From contig SXSK01000045.1 in assembly GCA_005793375.1 (NCBI GenBank), positions 1 to 57,578 of the forward strand: 57,578 nucleotides of DNA, in the 5' to 3' direction. This document shows positions 35,326 through 44,065 of the stretch, in pieces. Numbering within the stretch: position 1 is the first letter of the stretch; each line of letters begins with the position of its first letter. The position numbers were made by a program, and so were the translations under genes. The DNA comes from Verrucomicrobiales bacterium (GTDB lineage Bacteria; Verrucomicrobiota; Verrucomicrobiia; Limisphaerales; UBA9464). The notes under the pieces are model-generated. The model had not been told where the DNA came from and did no database searches. It was given only the letters and a program-made list of their open reading frames with translations.

Positions 35326-36600
35326 TCAGGACGCAATAACACGCTCCGTTTTGGAATCCCAAAGCATGGTTTTGCGTTGGCGATAACTCTCTACCGCCAT
35401 TTTAATCGCGACCATGGTGGCGCACCCAAGCTCGACATTACAGTGAACAGGACCGTTTCCACGCATGGCATCGATCCAATTATTTTGCATATCTCGCCGG
35501 GGCTCGAGGGCAATCCGGGTCTCCTCCTTTCCGTCGTTCTTGGCCTTAAACTCTTCCTTGAAGTCGCCGTTCCAACGAAGGCTGGGTTCACCACCCAACT
35601 CCATAGTTCCGTATTTGCCGTAGATGCGATCAGGAATCCCAGCGTCGTTGGTGAGTGTGCTCACCAGAAAGAGCGACCATTCATTGGTGAAATCCGCAGT
35701 GAGCATGAACATGTCCGGAATTTCACGCCCGTCCTTTTCAATATATAGGCCGCCATTGGCATTCACGCGCAAGGGATACTCCCCGTTCGAACCCGCGATG
35801 GCGATCAGCAGCGGGGCCAGTTTGTGGTATAGCAAGTCCGTGGCGACGCCACCGTTGTACGGGAAGTATTTTCGGAACCGGAAGTAATGCTCCGGTGTCC
35901 ATGGGATCTTGGGCGCGAGTCCATACTCGTGTCCGAGCCAGCGATCCCAGTCGATGAAATCCTCGCCGGTTTTGTCGGGACCAGCGGTGGGATCGATTTT
36001 TTGGTGCTCGTTGAAAAGGCAGATCCTGGCGTTGCGGTTGTAGCTTCCGTGAGCCCAGGTCACCTTGCCAATGCGGCCTTCGGCGATGGCCTGCCGCGCT
36101 TTCCAATAGGAATCGTTGGCGGTCGCATTGGGTCCAACCTGGAAAATCTTCTTCTGTTTGCGAACCGCGTTTCGAACTTGGATGGCCTGTTCGACCGTAT
36201 GGGTCATCGGCTTCTCGCAGTACACATGTTTGCCCGATTCAAGCGCCTCGATGCTGATCTTGGCGTGCCAATGGTCCGGAGTGGCGATAAGTACGGCATC
36301 AATATCATTTCGATCGAGCAGGCGCCGATAGTCCAAGTAGCCTTCGCCCTTGCAGATCCCTTTGGCCCGGTTCACGCGCCGTTGAAACACATCACTCACC
36401 GCAACCACTTGAATGGTCTCCTTTTCCGATTTGTCCACGAGTCCCCGGACGTGGCCAGTGCCCATGCCACCGACGCCAATCACACCGATGCGAATACGGT
36501 CATTGGCTCCGGCAGCTCGAGACTGATTGAGTGCTGTGAGGGCGAGGGAGGATGTCGCCAAGGCAGACGACTTCACAAAGGAACGACGGGAGAGGTGCAT
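35326..36600 (-). CDS. Tat-exported Gfo/Idh/MocA oxidoreductase
   Basis: This 424-residue protein has a twin-arginine signal (RRSFVKSSALA, residues 5-15) and then an NAD-binding Rossmann fold with GVIGVGGMGTGH near 39. HVYCEKPMTH near 128 carries the conserved Lys of the family, DHWHAK precedes it, and GVATDLLYHKLAPLL near 255 is in the substrate domain. Family members oxidise or hydrolyse sugars with NAD(P). Tat export of the folded, cofactor-loaded protein is common in Verrucomicrobia and Planctomycetes. With the DUF1080 gene downstream it probably forms an oxidise-then-cleave glycoside pathway (inference from the known 3-keto route). Confidence 0.9.
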   Translation of the reverse strand: MHLSRRSFVKSSALATSSLALTALNQSRAAGANDRIRIGVIGVGGMGTGHVRGLVDKSEKETIQVVAVSDVFQRRVNRAKGICKGEGYLDYRRLLDRNDIDAVLIATPDHWHAKISIEALESGKHVYCEKPMTHTVEQAIQVRNAVRKQKKIFQVGPNATANDSYWKARQAIAEGRIGKVTWAHGSYNRNARICLFNEHQKIDPTAGPDKTGEDFIDWDRWLGHEYGLAPKIPWTPEHYFRFRKYFPYNGGVATDLLYHKLAPLLIAIAGSNGEYPLRVNANGGLYIEKDGREIPDMFMLTADFTNEWSLFLVSTLTNDAGIPDRIYGKYGTMELGGEPSLRWNGDFKEEFKAKNDGKEETRIALEPRRDMQNNWIDAMRGNGPVHCNVELGCATMVAIKMAVESYRQRKTMLWDSKTERVIAS

Positions 36601-36620
36601 GCACTCCTTTGTGCCATGTC

Positions 36621-36639
36621 GGCTGGGTGACGTCCAGCC
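36621..36639. promoter_or_regulatory. hairpin/operator candidate in a divergent gap
   Basis: GGCTGG and CCAGCC flank GTGACGT in the 200-base gap between the divergent oxidoreductase (start 36600) and metallohydrolase (start 36801) genes. Perfect 6-base arms could bind a regulator or fold in the leader. Evidence is positional only. Confidence 0.25.
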
Positions 36640-36800
36640 AGTGGAAAGGAACCCGTGAAAATTTCTTTAACCGGCCTGAAGCTTCGTGGCGTCCAGGGTT
36701 AGCCATTCATGGTCACCAGACGGTACATGGCTTGGCGACGCTGCCGGGCGCTGTTTTCTTCGTTGGCCAAAGACGGAGAATTCTGGGTAGATGCAACGCC

Positions 36801-39323
36801 ATGTCCAAACGGGTGAAATTGATTCGGGCGGTGCTTTGGGTCTGCATGCTCCAGGGAATACTGGGATTATATCTGCGGATTGGGGGTCAGGAACCACCGG
36901 TGCCCATCGCATTGACTTCGGACCTGATTCAACCCTTATCGGCCAATGTGGGTCGGCTGATGGAAGCCTTGAAGCTTCTTGGTGCGCCAATGCCAGTCTC
37001 GATGAGGACTGAAGTGACAGGTGCCTTGGAACGTCGGGACATGGGCGACTTGCAACGTGCGTTGGATCCTCAGGTGTTGTTTCATGTGAGGTTAAATCCC
37101 GAATCGCGTGTGAACGTGCGTCGCGGCATTGCGGCGGCTCGGATTCAACAGGCGGGGTACACGCCGGTTCTGGTGAAAGTGGTGAACCACAGTACGGTGA
37201 CGAAAGAGCTACGCATTAACAGTCCACAAGCGGGTGAAGTGTACGCCGGTATGACTCCGTTGAGTGCGATGCGTCTCCAACGCGAAGCGCTGAAGGAGAC
37301 TCGGATGACCGAGGCATCGACGAACCGGTTTTTAGCGTTGGAGATGGTCTCCGCATCGCCAATGACCGCCCAACTTAGCGGACTCGAATTGGAGTATGCC
37401 ATCGCACTGATCTATTCGCGGGACGCAGGCAAACTGGAGGCGACGATTGGATTTGAAGTAGGCCAGGGCACGCAAGACATCGGATTCCGCGGTGAGACGT
37501 CGGTGCTCTTTGAAAGTACTCCTGCCATCCCGATGACGCTGCGGATTCGGGATGCGGACGGATCGCCGACGATGGCACGGTTGACGTTTCGGGACGCTGC
37601 CGGCCACGTGTTCCCTCCCCAAGCGAAACGTTTGGCGCCCGACTTCTATTTCCAAGAACAGGTTTATCGTCGAGATGGAGAGAGCGTGTTGCTACCCCCG
37701 GTGCGGTTGACGGTGGATTATGGGCGTGGGCCCGAATACCGCACGATGACGCGCGATTTCGTTCCAGCGCCTGGCCATGTGCTGGAGCTAGACCTTCAGC
37801 GATGGATTGAGCCCTCTCGATGGGGGTTCTATTCCGGCGATCATCATATTCATGGGGCGGGTTGCGCTCATTACTCCAGTCCCTCGGAAGGCGTGACACC
37901 GGATGACATGTTTCGCCAGGTGGAAGGCGAGGGGTTGAATGTGGGTTGTGTGCTCACTTGGGGACCCTGTTTTGATTACCAGCGCCAATTCTTTTCGCCT
38001 TCGGTCAGCTTATTGAGCCGACCGTGGACACTCATGAAGTACGATTTGGAAATCAGCGGATTTGGTTCCGAGGCGATGGGGCATGTGTGCCTTCTAAATT
38101 TGCGCGATCAGAACTTTCCAAACTCTGGTGGGACGAAGACACGCGGCTGGCCTAAATGGACAACGCCAGTGATGCGATGGGCCAAAGCTCAAGGCGGATA
38201 CACAGGATACGCCCACTCTGGAAGTGGCCTGGAAGTGAACGCCAAAAATGCCACGGCACGACTTTTTGACGGGTTGGATTCCGACAAGGATCGAGTTTTG
38301 ACGAAGGTCGAAGCGGGCAACGGATTGTTGCCTGAAAGCTTTGGAACCATGGATCTCGATCGGGATGATCTGCTGACCGAGGGGGAGTTGATGGCGGCGG
38401 TGGATCAAGCGGCAGAGCGGTTGCCGAACTTGGCAATTCCCGAAATGAACGGTGTGGGTGCCATGGAGATCGGAGTTAGCACGGCGTTGGGTGTGTGTGA
38501 TTTCATCAGCGCCATGGACACGCCGCGTATCGCAGAATGGAACATGTGGTACCACCTCTTGAATTGCGGCTTCCCCCTGAAAGTGAGTGGTGAAACCGAT
38601 TTTCCGTGCATGAGTGGCGATCGTGTGGGTCAGGGCCGCGTTTATGTCCAGTTGGCACGAACCCCATCCGGCGAGTCATCGCGACCACTGGAACGTCTCG
38701 AGTATTCAGAATGGTGTCAGGGCTTGGGTGCGGGGCGTTCGTATGTGAGCGATGGATTCGCACATGCACTGGCGTTTGAAGTGAATGGTGTGGCTCCCGG
38801 GTTCGGATCAGTCCGGTTGACGTCACGGGGACGAGTTCAGGTGAAAGCCTCGGTGGCGTTTGCATCAGTGCAACCCCAGTCGGTCGCGCAGGGGAGTCGG
38901 GTGCCCCCGACGGGCCGGCGCTGGGTAGGGGATACAGTCACGGCACATGGGCCGATTCCGAAAGGGACCTCGCAAGGCGGGCTGCGACGGGTGGAGTTGG
39001 TGATCAATGGGCAGGTTGCCGCATTTCGAGACGTGGTTGCCGACGGACAAATCCATGATGTGGACTTGGATGTCGACGTGTTGGAAAGCAGCTGGGTGGC
39101 GTTGCGCCAGTTTCCCCAGTTCCACACCAACCCGGTCGATGTGCTCATTGGGGGACGGCCGATCCGCGCCTCGAAGGAGAGCGCTCGGTGGTGTGCTGAG
39201 ACGATCCGCCAGCTTTGGCGCAACCGCGAACGAAGCCTGCCCGAATCCGAACGCCGGGAAGCGCAGGAGGCCTTCGAGCAGGCACTCAGGATATTTGCGC
39301 AGCGGGAGAGAGGACAGGAATGA
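36801..39323 (+). CDS. CehA/McbA-like metallohydrolase with EF-hand pair
   Basis: An 840-residue protein with an N-terminal membrane or signal segment (residues about 7-25), a beta-rich region to about 330, and a PHP-like metal domain opening GDHHIHG at about 346-351, as in the CehA/McbA family ('DLHvH' motif). Inserted near 492-528 are two calcium-binding loops, DSDKDRVLTKVE and DLDRDDLLTEGE, with Asp at positions 1, 3 and 5 and Glu at 12, as in EF-hands. The open frame starts at 36552, but the first 83 codons look non-coding and ATG 36801 leads directly into the signal. The substrate is unknown. Confidence 0.8.
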   Translation: MSKRVKLIRAVLWVCMLQGILGLYLRIGGQEPPVPIALTSDLIQPLSANVGRLMEALKLLGAPMPVSMRTEVTGALERRDMGDLQRALDPQVLFHVRLNPESRVNVRRGIAAARIQQAGYTPVLVKVVNHSTVTKELRINSPQAGEVYAGMTPLSAMRLQREALKETRMTEASTNRFLALEMVSASPMTAQLSGLELEYAIALIYSRDAGKLEATIGFEVGQGTQDIGFRGETSVLFESTPAIPMTLRIRDADGSPTMARLTFRDAAGHVFPPQAKRLAPDFYFQEQVYRRDGESVLLPPVRLTVDYGRGPEYRTMTRDFVPAPGHVLELDLQRWIEPSRWGFYSGDHHIHGAGCAHYSSPSEGVTPDDMFRQVEGEGLNVGCVLTWGPCFDYQRQFFSPSVSLLSRPWTLMKYDLEISGFGSEAMGHVCLLNLRDQNFPNSGGTKTRGWPKWTTPVMRWAKAQGGYTGYAHSGSGLEVNAKNATARLFDGLDSDKDRVLTKVEAGNGLLPESFGTMDLDRDDLLTEGELMAAVDQAAERLPNLAIPEMNGVGAMEIGVSTALGVCDFISAMDTPRIAEWNMWYHLLNCGFPLKVSGETDFPCMSGDRVGQGRVYVQLARTPSGESSRPLERLEYSEWCQGLGAGRSYVSDGFAHALAFEVNGVAPGFGSVRLTSRGRVQVKASVAFASVQPQSVAQGSRVPPTGRRWVGDTVTAHGPIPKGTSQGGLRRVELVINGQVAAFRDVVADGQIHDVDLDVDVLESSWVALRQFPQFHTNPVDVLIGGRPIRASKESARWCAETIRQLWRNRERSLPESERREAQEAFEQALRIFAQRERGQE

Positions 39324-39389
39324 GAGTTGGAGGCTGCGGACGCGGCGATTTAGAACGACCTCAAAATTCGAGGCTCGCAGGTTATTACA

Positions 39390-39959
39390 CTAACGCTTTG
39401 GACTGCCCAACAAGAGCATGCCTTGGGGCTCGTGTGTGCGGTCGTCGTTGAAAACTCGCGGTAGCGGTGCGGCGCCTCGGCCGGGTTGCCACTCAACCAT
39501 GGAACCCGCTCCGGTTCCCAGGCGGGCTGGCGCGAATGGGTTAAATAATTGCAGCATACCGGCGGGTTTGCGTTCCTGTACCACAAACTGGAGCGCCCCC
39601 CCACGTGCCGCAACCGATTGAACCACCACGTTAGTGATTCCGGCATCGTAATCGCGGCGACGGCGGGTCATCGCGTCCGCCGAGGCGTTTAAGCTGAACG
39701 TGGTTGTGGTTGCCAGCAACGGTTTGGTAATGAATGAATCTTCGGAGGTGGCAGTGGACGTGTCGGGCTGACGAGGTTGGTCGGTTTTGGGCTCCGCCTT
39801 GGTGGTCTCTCCCGCCGTAGAGGGGCTTGTTTCAGAAGACTGAATCGGAAGAGAACTCAAGGAAACGCCTGCGAGCAGCGTCCACGTTGCTACCGTCCGT
39901 CGAAGAGAAGTCCAATCGAAATGGATCTGTCGCGAATGAGAGGGACGGGTGGGATTCAC
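39390..39959 (-). CDS. small exported protein of unknown function
   Basis: This 189-residue protein has a hydrophobic segment near residues 22-42 (signal or anchor), a Thr/Ser/Glu-rich linker to about 70, and a C-terminal domain of unknown fold. A GTG start at 39959 is used, and no ATG lies in the head. It is 33 bases after the XRE-MBL gene on the same strand, so the two may be co-transcribed. I do not recognise a family. Confidence 0.5.
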   Translation of the reverse strand: MNPTRPSHSRQIHFDWTSLRRTVATWTLLAGVSLSSLPIQSSETSPSTAGETTKAEPKTDQPRQPDTSTATSEDSFITKPLLATTTTFSLNASADAMTRRRRDYDAGITNVVVQSVAARGGALQFVVQERKPAGMLQLFNPFAPARLGTGAGSMVEWQPGRGAAPLPRVFNDDRTHEPQGMLLLGSPKR

Positions 39960-39992
39960 AATACGGAACCATTGATCAGGACGGCCCGTGGG

Positions 39993-40817
39993 TCAAGGGA
40001 ACCACGGATTGTTCTGTTTCTCTTCACCAACGGTAGTGAGTGGGCCGTGACCGGAGCCGATCAAGGTGTCTTCGGGCAGGCTTAGAATTTGCTCGCGAAC
40101 CTTGGATCGCGCGAGTTCGAGGAGCTGTCTGGCGCCACCCATGGAACCCGCAAAAAGGGCATCACCCACCAGGGCGACGTGCGGGGCGTCTTCAGGCCAA
40201 TTGCCAATAATGTACGTGACACCGTCTTCGGCGTGACCGGGAGTTTCACGATTCGAAATTCGCAAGCTTCCGAGGTTGATGAAATCATTGGGGCGATTCC
40301 GTTGATCGACAGGTGCCGATTTGATGTTGGAATGCAGGCGGACTTTTGGGAACCGGGCGCGGATCGGTTGGAGAGCGGCGATGTGATCCTGATGTGAATG
40401 GGTGATGAAAAGGTGGTTGAGCGTGAGACCGTGCTCATGGATGAGTTGGAATATGGGCTCTGCGTCGAAACCCGTGTCGAACACGGCGGCTTCGCGCGAG
40501 GCGATGTCCCAAATCAGATAGGCGTTGACCGTCATTCCACCGCCTGCGGTAGTGATCATTCGAAATTCGGACCAAGCCTCGGTATCCACGGGCTTCGGCA
40601 GCCAGCCGTTGGCGATCTTTTCCAAATTGACTCCATTCAGGGACAGCAACTTAGCGATCGCGGCGAACTTGAATCCACGAGGGGCTTTGCCCGAATCTTC
40701 GGTGGCAGTGTAGTCCGCGACGGAGATGTCTGCGGCTGCGGCTGCGGCTTCGGGGGTCACATTCCCAGATAGGCGAGCCTTGCGCAGAATGTCTCCCAGC
40801 GAGTCTTCGAGTGTCAT
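39993..40817 (-). CDS. XRE-type helix-turn-helix fused to metallo-beta-lactamase-fold hydrolase
   Basis: A 274-residue protein. Residues 1-70 resemble an XRE DNA-binding domain: LGDILRKARLS, then EAAAAAADISVADYTATEDS and a closing hydrophobic helix. From about 85 an MBL hydrolase starts, with the metal motif HSHQDH near 150, GHAED near 205, GDALF and GHGPL near the end. Such MBL enzymes are often glyoxalase II-like. ATG 40817 is chosen because the longer frame to 41204 is antisense to the dehydrogenase gene. The regulatory head on an enzyme is unusual. Confidence 0.8.
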   Translation of the reverse strand: MTLEDSLGDILRKARLSGNVTPEAAAAAADISVADYTATEDSGKAPRGFKFAAIAKLLSLNGVNLEKIANGWLPKPVDTEAWSEFRMITTAGGGMTVNAYLIWDIASREAAVFDTGFDAEPIFQLIHEHGLTLNHLFITHSHQDHIAALQPIRARFPKVRLHSNIKSAPVDQRNRPNDFINLGSLRISNRETPGHAEDGVTYIIGNWPEDAPHVALVGDALFAGSMGGARQLLELARSKVREQILSLPEDTLIGSGHGPLTTVGEEKQNNPWFP

Positions 40818-40881
40818 CGGGGTTAGGTTATCGACGGGAACGCAGGGGAGGCAACCGTGTTGACGGGCCTTCCCATGAAGA

Positions 40882-40905
40882 TTTGGCCACGTATTTGGCC
40901 ACGTA
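40882..40905. repeat. 12-bp tandem duplication
   Basis: TTTGGCCACGTA occurs twice head to tail in the 160-base divergent gap between the MBL and PQQ-dehydrogenase genes. It may be an accident of replication or a double operator. Confidence 0.5.
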
Positions 40906-40977
40906 TTGGAAAAGGTTTTCCTCGATTTTGCTAAATCCGGCTGAATAAGTTCATAGAAGATCTCATCGAGTTTACCT

Positions 40978-42609
40978 ATGCGTTCAAGCACGATCCCATG
41001 TCTTGCCATCGCGTTGTTGCTGGCACCGGTTTCCCGGGCACAAACGACGCAAAGCCCAAACGGTGGCACCGCCACAACCACCTCTACGGCTGTCCCCAAA
41101 AGCGCCAACGATTGGTTGCCTGCCGAAGCCCATTTCAAAAAGGTGGTGCTCGAACAAGACCAAACCATGGATGGCAAATTGGAAGATTCCCTCAAGGATC
41201 CCATGGAGATGGCGGTGGCAAAGGACGGCCGGATTGTCTATGTCGAGCGATCCGGGATTGTAAAGCTTTGGTCCCCAACTTCTGGTAAATCCAGCGTCAT
41301 TGCCACGCTCAAGACTTTCACGGGTCTGGAGGATGGGTTGTTGGGCGTTACTCTGGATCCGAAATTCATGGAAAATGGCTGGGTCTACGTCAATCGATCA
41401 CTGCCAGAGACCAGCACCAATGAATTTGGCAAAGCTGGCATCATTCGAGTCTCCCGGTTCACCTTGAAGGGTGAGCAACTCGATCTCTCGAGCGAAACGC
41501 CGATTCTAGATATCCCGACCCAACGTGAACAATGCTGTCACGTCGGCGGTTCGCTCACATTTGACGCCGATGGCAATCTGTACGCCTCGGTCGGGGACAA
41601 TACCAATCCCTTTGATTCCGATGGGTTTTCACCACACGACGATCGGCCCGGTCGTTCGCCCTGGGACGCCCAGAAGTCGGCCGCGAGTCCCAATTCCCTT
41701 ACAGGTAAAATTCTGCGCGTGAAGCCCAAAGCTGGCGGGGGTTATGATATCCCGAAAGGGAACCTCTTCGCTCCGGGAACACCCGGAACGCGCCCGGAGA
41801 TTTATGTCATGGGCAACCGCAATCCATTCCGGATATCGGTCGATCCAAAGACACGCTACCTTTACTGGGGTGAAGTGGGTCCTGACGCGGGTTCACCCGA
41901 CCCGAAGCGTGGGGCCGCTGGTTTTGACGAAGTGAATCAGGCGCGGAAGGCTGGTTTTTTTGGGTGGCCCTATTTTGTGGCCGACAACAAGCCCTACGTG
42001 AAGATTGATTTCGTGGAACGCCAGAAGTGGGTGGACGTGAAAACGGCGTATGACGCGGCGAAGAAGGCAGCGACGAATGGCGCTCCGGTGACCGTGCCGA
42101 AGCCTCCGGCGTGGCCGGCCAATGATTTTGTGCCGGTATTGTTTGATGCCCAGAAACCCGTCAACCAATCCGTGTACAACACCGGCAAGCAAGACCTGCC
42201 CCCGGCGCAACCGGCCTTCATCTATTATCCGCACTCTCCTTCGACACGTTTTCCTGAAGTGAACGCGGGTGGCGGCCGCACGGCCATGGCGGGTCCGGTT
42301 TACTATTTCGATCCCAAGAATCCGTCGCCGACCAAGCTTCCTGAAGTCTTCGACCACACCCTCTTCATCTACGAATGGTCGCGCAATTGGATCATTGCGG
42401 TGAAGCTCGATGAGAACGATCAGATCGCGAAGAACGCCGATGGATCGCTCAAGATGAAGCGGTTCATGCCCGGCTCCAGTTTTAAGCGGCCCATGGATCT
42501 TGAACTTGGAGCCGATGGTTGCCTGTATGGAATCGATTTCGGCACCAACTGGGGTGATAACAAAGACAGCAAGATATTCCGAATCGAGTTTCACGCCATT
42601 CTGAACTAA
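40978..42609 (+). CDS. secreted PQQ-dependent sugar dehydrogenase (GSDH family)
   Basis: A 543-residue protein with a signal peptide (residues 1-21, RAQ) and a six-bladed beta-propeller of the glucose/sorbosone dehydrogenase type. GLEDGLLGVTLDPKF near 120, CCHVGGSLTFDADGNLYASV near 183 and GNRNPFRISVDP near 280 are family landmarks, and GGRTAMAGPVYYF follows near 435. It probably oxidises a sugar in the periplasm and passes electrons to the respiratory chain. PQQ binding is inferred from the family. A beta-propeller gene follows 12 bases later. The ATG 40978 start has no obvious ribosome site. Confidence 0.87.
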   Translation: MRSSTIPCLAIALLLAPVSRAQTTQSPNGGTATTTSTAVPKSANDWLPAEAHFKKVVLEQDQTMDGKLEDSLKDPMEMAVAKDGRIVYVERSGIVKLWSPTSGKSSVIATLKTFTGLEDGLLGVTLDPKFMENGWVYVNRSLPETSTNEFGKAGIIRVSRFTLKGEQLDLSSETPILDIPTQREQCCHVGGSLTFDADGNLYASVGDNTNPFDSDGFSPHDDRPGRSPWDAQKSAASPNSLTGKILRVKPKAGGGYDIPKGNLFAPGTPGTRPEIYVMGNRNPFRISVDPKTRYLYWGEVGPDAGSPDPKRGAAGFDEVNQARKAGFFGWPYFVADNKPYVKIDFVERQKWVDVKTAYDAAKKAATNGAPVTVPKPPAWPANDFVPVLFDAQKPVNQSVYNTGKQDLPPAQPAFIYYPHSPSTRFPEVNAGGGRTAMAGPVYYFDPKNPSPTKLPEVFDHTLFIYEWSRNWIIAVKLDENDQIAKNADGSLKMKRFMPGSSFKRPMDLELGADGCLYGIDFGTNWGDNKDSKIFRIEFHAILN

Positions 42610-42621
42610 TCGCCAAAAGCC

Positions 42622-44031
42622 ATGAGCGATCCCGTTTCAAACCGTCGTGATTGGCTCAAGATCACGAGTGCAGCCGGCGCCGTTGGGGCGCTGGCGCCTC
42701 AGTTCGATGTCGGGACACGGGTTTGTGCAGGGGTTGGAGCATCCCCTGGCACCATTCGCGACTTGGGATCACGCCGTGAATTGTTTGTGGACCGGTTCTT
42801 GGTGGATCGCCTGGAGGGATTGCGTCTGCACCTGCACGAGCCGAGGCTCGCCCCCGAGATGACCGAACCCGCGGACCCGTTAGAGTACGGAACCGTGATC
42901 AAAGACGGAGACCTGTTCCGGCTCTACACGCGTGATGGTCGCGGCGCCAAGTTTGATGGCGACACCACCGAAGTGACTCGCTATTGCGAGAGTCGCGACG
43001 GGATACATTGGACCCGGCCACGACTGGGCCTGGTAGAAATAGATGGCAGAAAGGACAACAATGTCATCCTTCGCGAAGCGCCGTTTTGTCATAACTTCTC
43101 CCCATTCTTGGATACGCGCCCGGGCGTTGCGGCAGAAGAGCGGTTCAAGGCGTTGGCGGGAACTGTGAAATCCATGTTGTTTGCGTTTGTGTCGGCGGAC
43201 GGGATTCACTGGAGAAAATGGCGTCCTGAAGCGGTGATTCATTACACAAAAGAGTACGCGTTTGATTCACAGAATGTGGCTTTCTGGTCGGCGAACGAGG
43301 GTTGTTATGTGTGCTATTTCCGGCACTTCCTCGACAAGAAATACCGCTCGGTATGCCGAACCACTTCGGCGGATTTTGTCGCCTGGACAGAACCCGTGCC
43401 GTTGCGGCCCAATGTTCCTGGGGAACATCTTTACACCACGCTGACCCATCCCTACTTCCGCGCCCCGCACATCTATATCGCCACCCCCACTCGATTCCAT
43501 CCCGACCGAGGCGAGAGCACGGACATCTTGTTCATGACAGCGCGCGGCCCGGGGGCTTACGACCGCACGTTTCGGGAGGTGTTTATCCGTCCGGGACTGG
43601 ATCCGAATCGATGGGGCAATCGATCCAATTACGCCGCGTTGAACGTGGTGCCGACCAGTGCGACCGAGATGTCAATTTACACCACCCCGTTCCGGCGGTT
43701 CACGTTGAGACTGGATGGCTTTGCCTCGGTGCGTGCAGGGGCCGATCCAGGAGAACTGATCACCCAGCCGCTGCGATTTCAGGGTCAGACCCTTTCAGTG
43801 AATTATTCCACCAGTGCGGGTGGGCAGTTGCGGGCTGAGATCCAGGATATCGATGGCAAGGCATTCGAAGGATTTAGGCTTTCGGACGCCAAACCGCTGG
43901 TGGGCGATTCGTTGGACCAGACCGTGAGTTGGAAACACGGCGCGAATGTCTCCACACTTGCAGGACGCACGGTACGGTTGCGTTTCGCACTTCAGGATGC
44001 CGATCTGTTCGCGCTGCAGTTTCAGATGTGA
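42622..44031 (+). CDS. Tat-exported five-bladed propeller-like protein (glycoside hydrolase-like)
   Basis: A 469-residue protein with a twin-arginine signal (NRRDWLKITS, residues 7-16). The central part has repeated 'Y.S.DG..W' phrases (RDGIHWTRPRLG, ADGIHWRKWRPE) that mark GH32/GH43-type five-bladed beta-propellers. The last 100 residues look like a jelly-roll, as in family 32 enzymes. No catalytic Asp/Glu triad can be assigned with confidence, so hydrolase activity is a guess. It follows the PQQ dehydrogenase by 12 bases and is probably in its operon. Confidence 0.7.
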   Translation: MSDPVSNRRDWLKITSAAGAVGALAPQFDVGTRVCAGVGASPGTIRDLGSRRELFVDRFLVDRLEGLRLHLHEPRLAPEMTEPADPLEYGTVIKDGDLFRLYTRDGRGAKFDGDTTEVTRYCESRDGIHWTRPRLGLVEIDGRKDNNVILREAPFCHNFSPFLDTRPGVAAEERFKALAGTVKSMLFAFVSADGIHWRKWRPEAVIHYTKEYAFDSQNVAFWSANEGCYVCYFRHFLDKKYRSVCRTTSADFVAWTEPVPLRPNVPGEHLYTTLTHPYFRAPHIYIATPTRFHPDRGESTDILFMTARGPGAYDRTFREVFIRPGLDPNRWGNRSNYAALNVVPTSATEMSIYTTPFRRFTLRLDGFASVRAGADPGELITQPLRFQGQTLSVNYSTSAGGQLRAEIQDIDGKAFEGFRLSDAKPLVGDSLDQTVSWKHGANVSTLAGRTVRLRFALQDADLFALQFQM

Positions 44032-44065
44032 ACGCGTCTGCACTCCAAAAGCCTTTCGGCCCGAA

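Noticed and set aside
36552..36800. N-terminal extension of the metallohydrolase
   Set aside because: The first 83 codons overlap the divergent oxidoreductase gene and lack protein-like composition; ATG 36801 leads directly into a signal segment.
40818..41204. 129-codon extension of the XRE-MBL protein
   Set aside because: It is antisense to the PQQ dehydrogenase, and the 12-bp tandem repeat produces the repeated NTWPNTWP.
44036..44065. Third copy of the REP-like element (GCACTCCAAAAG)
   Set aside because: Only about 11 bases match in reverse and the hairpin core is missing.
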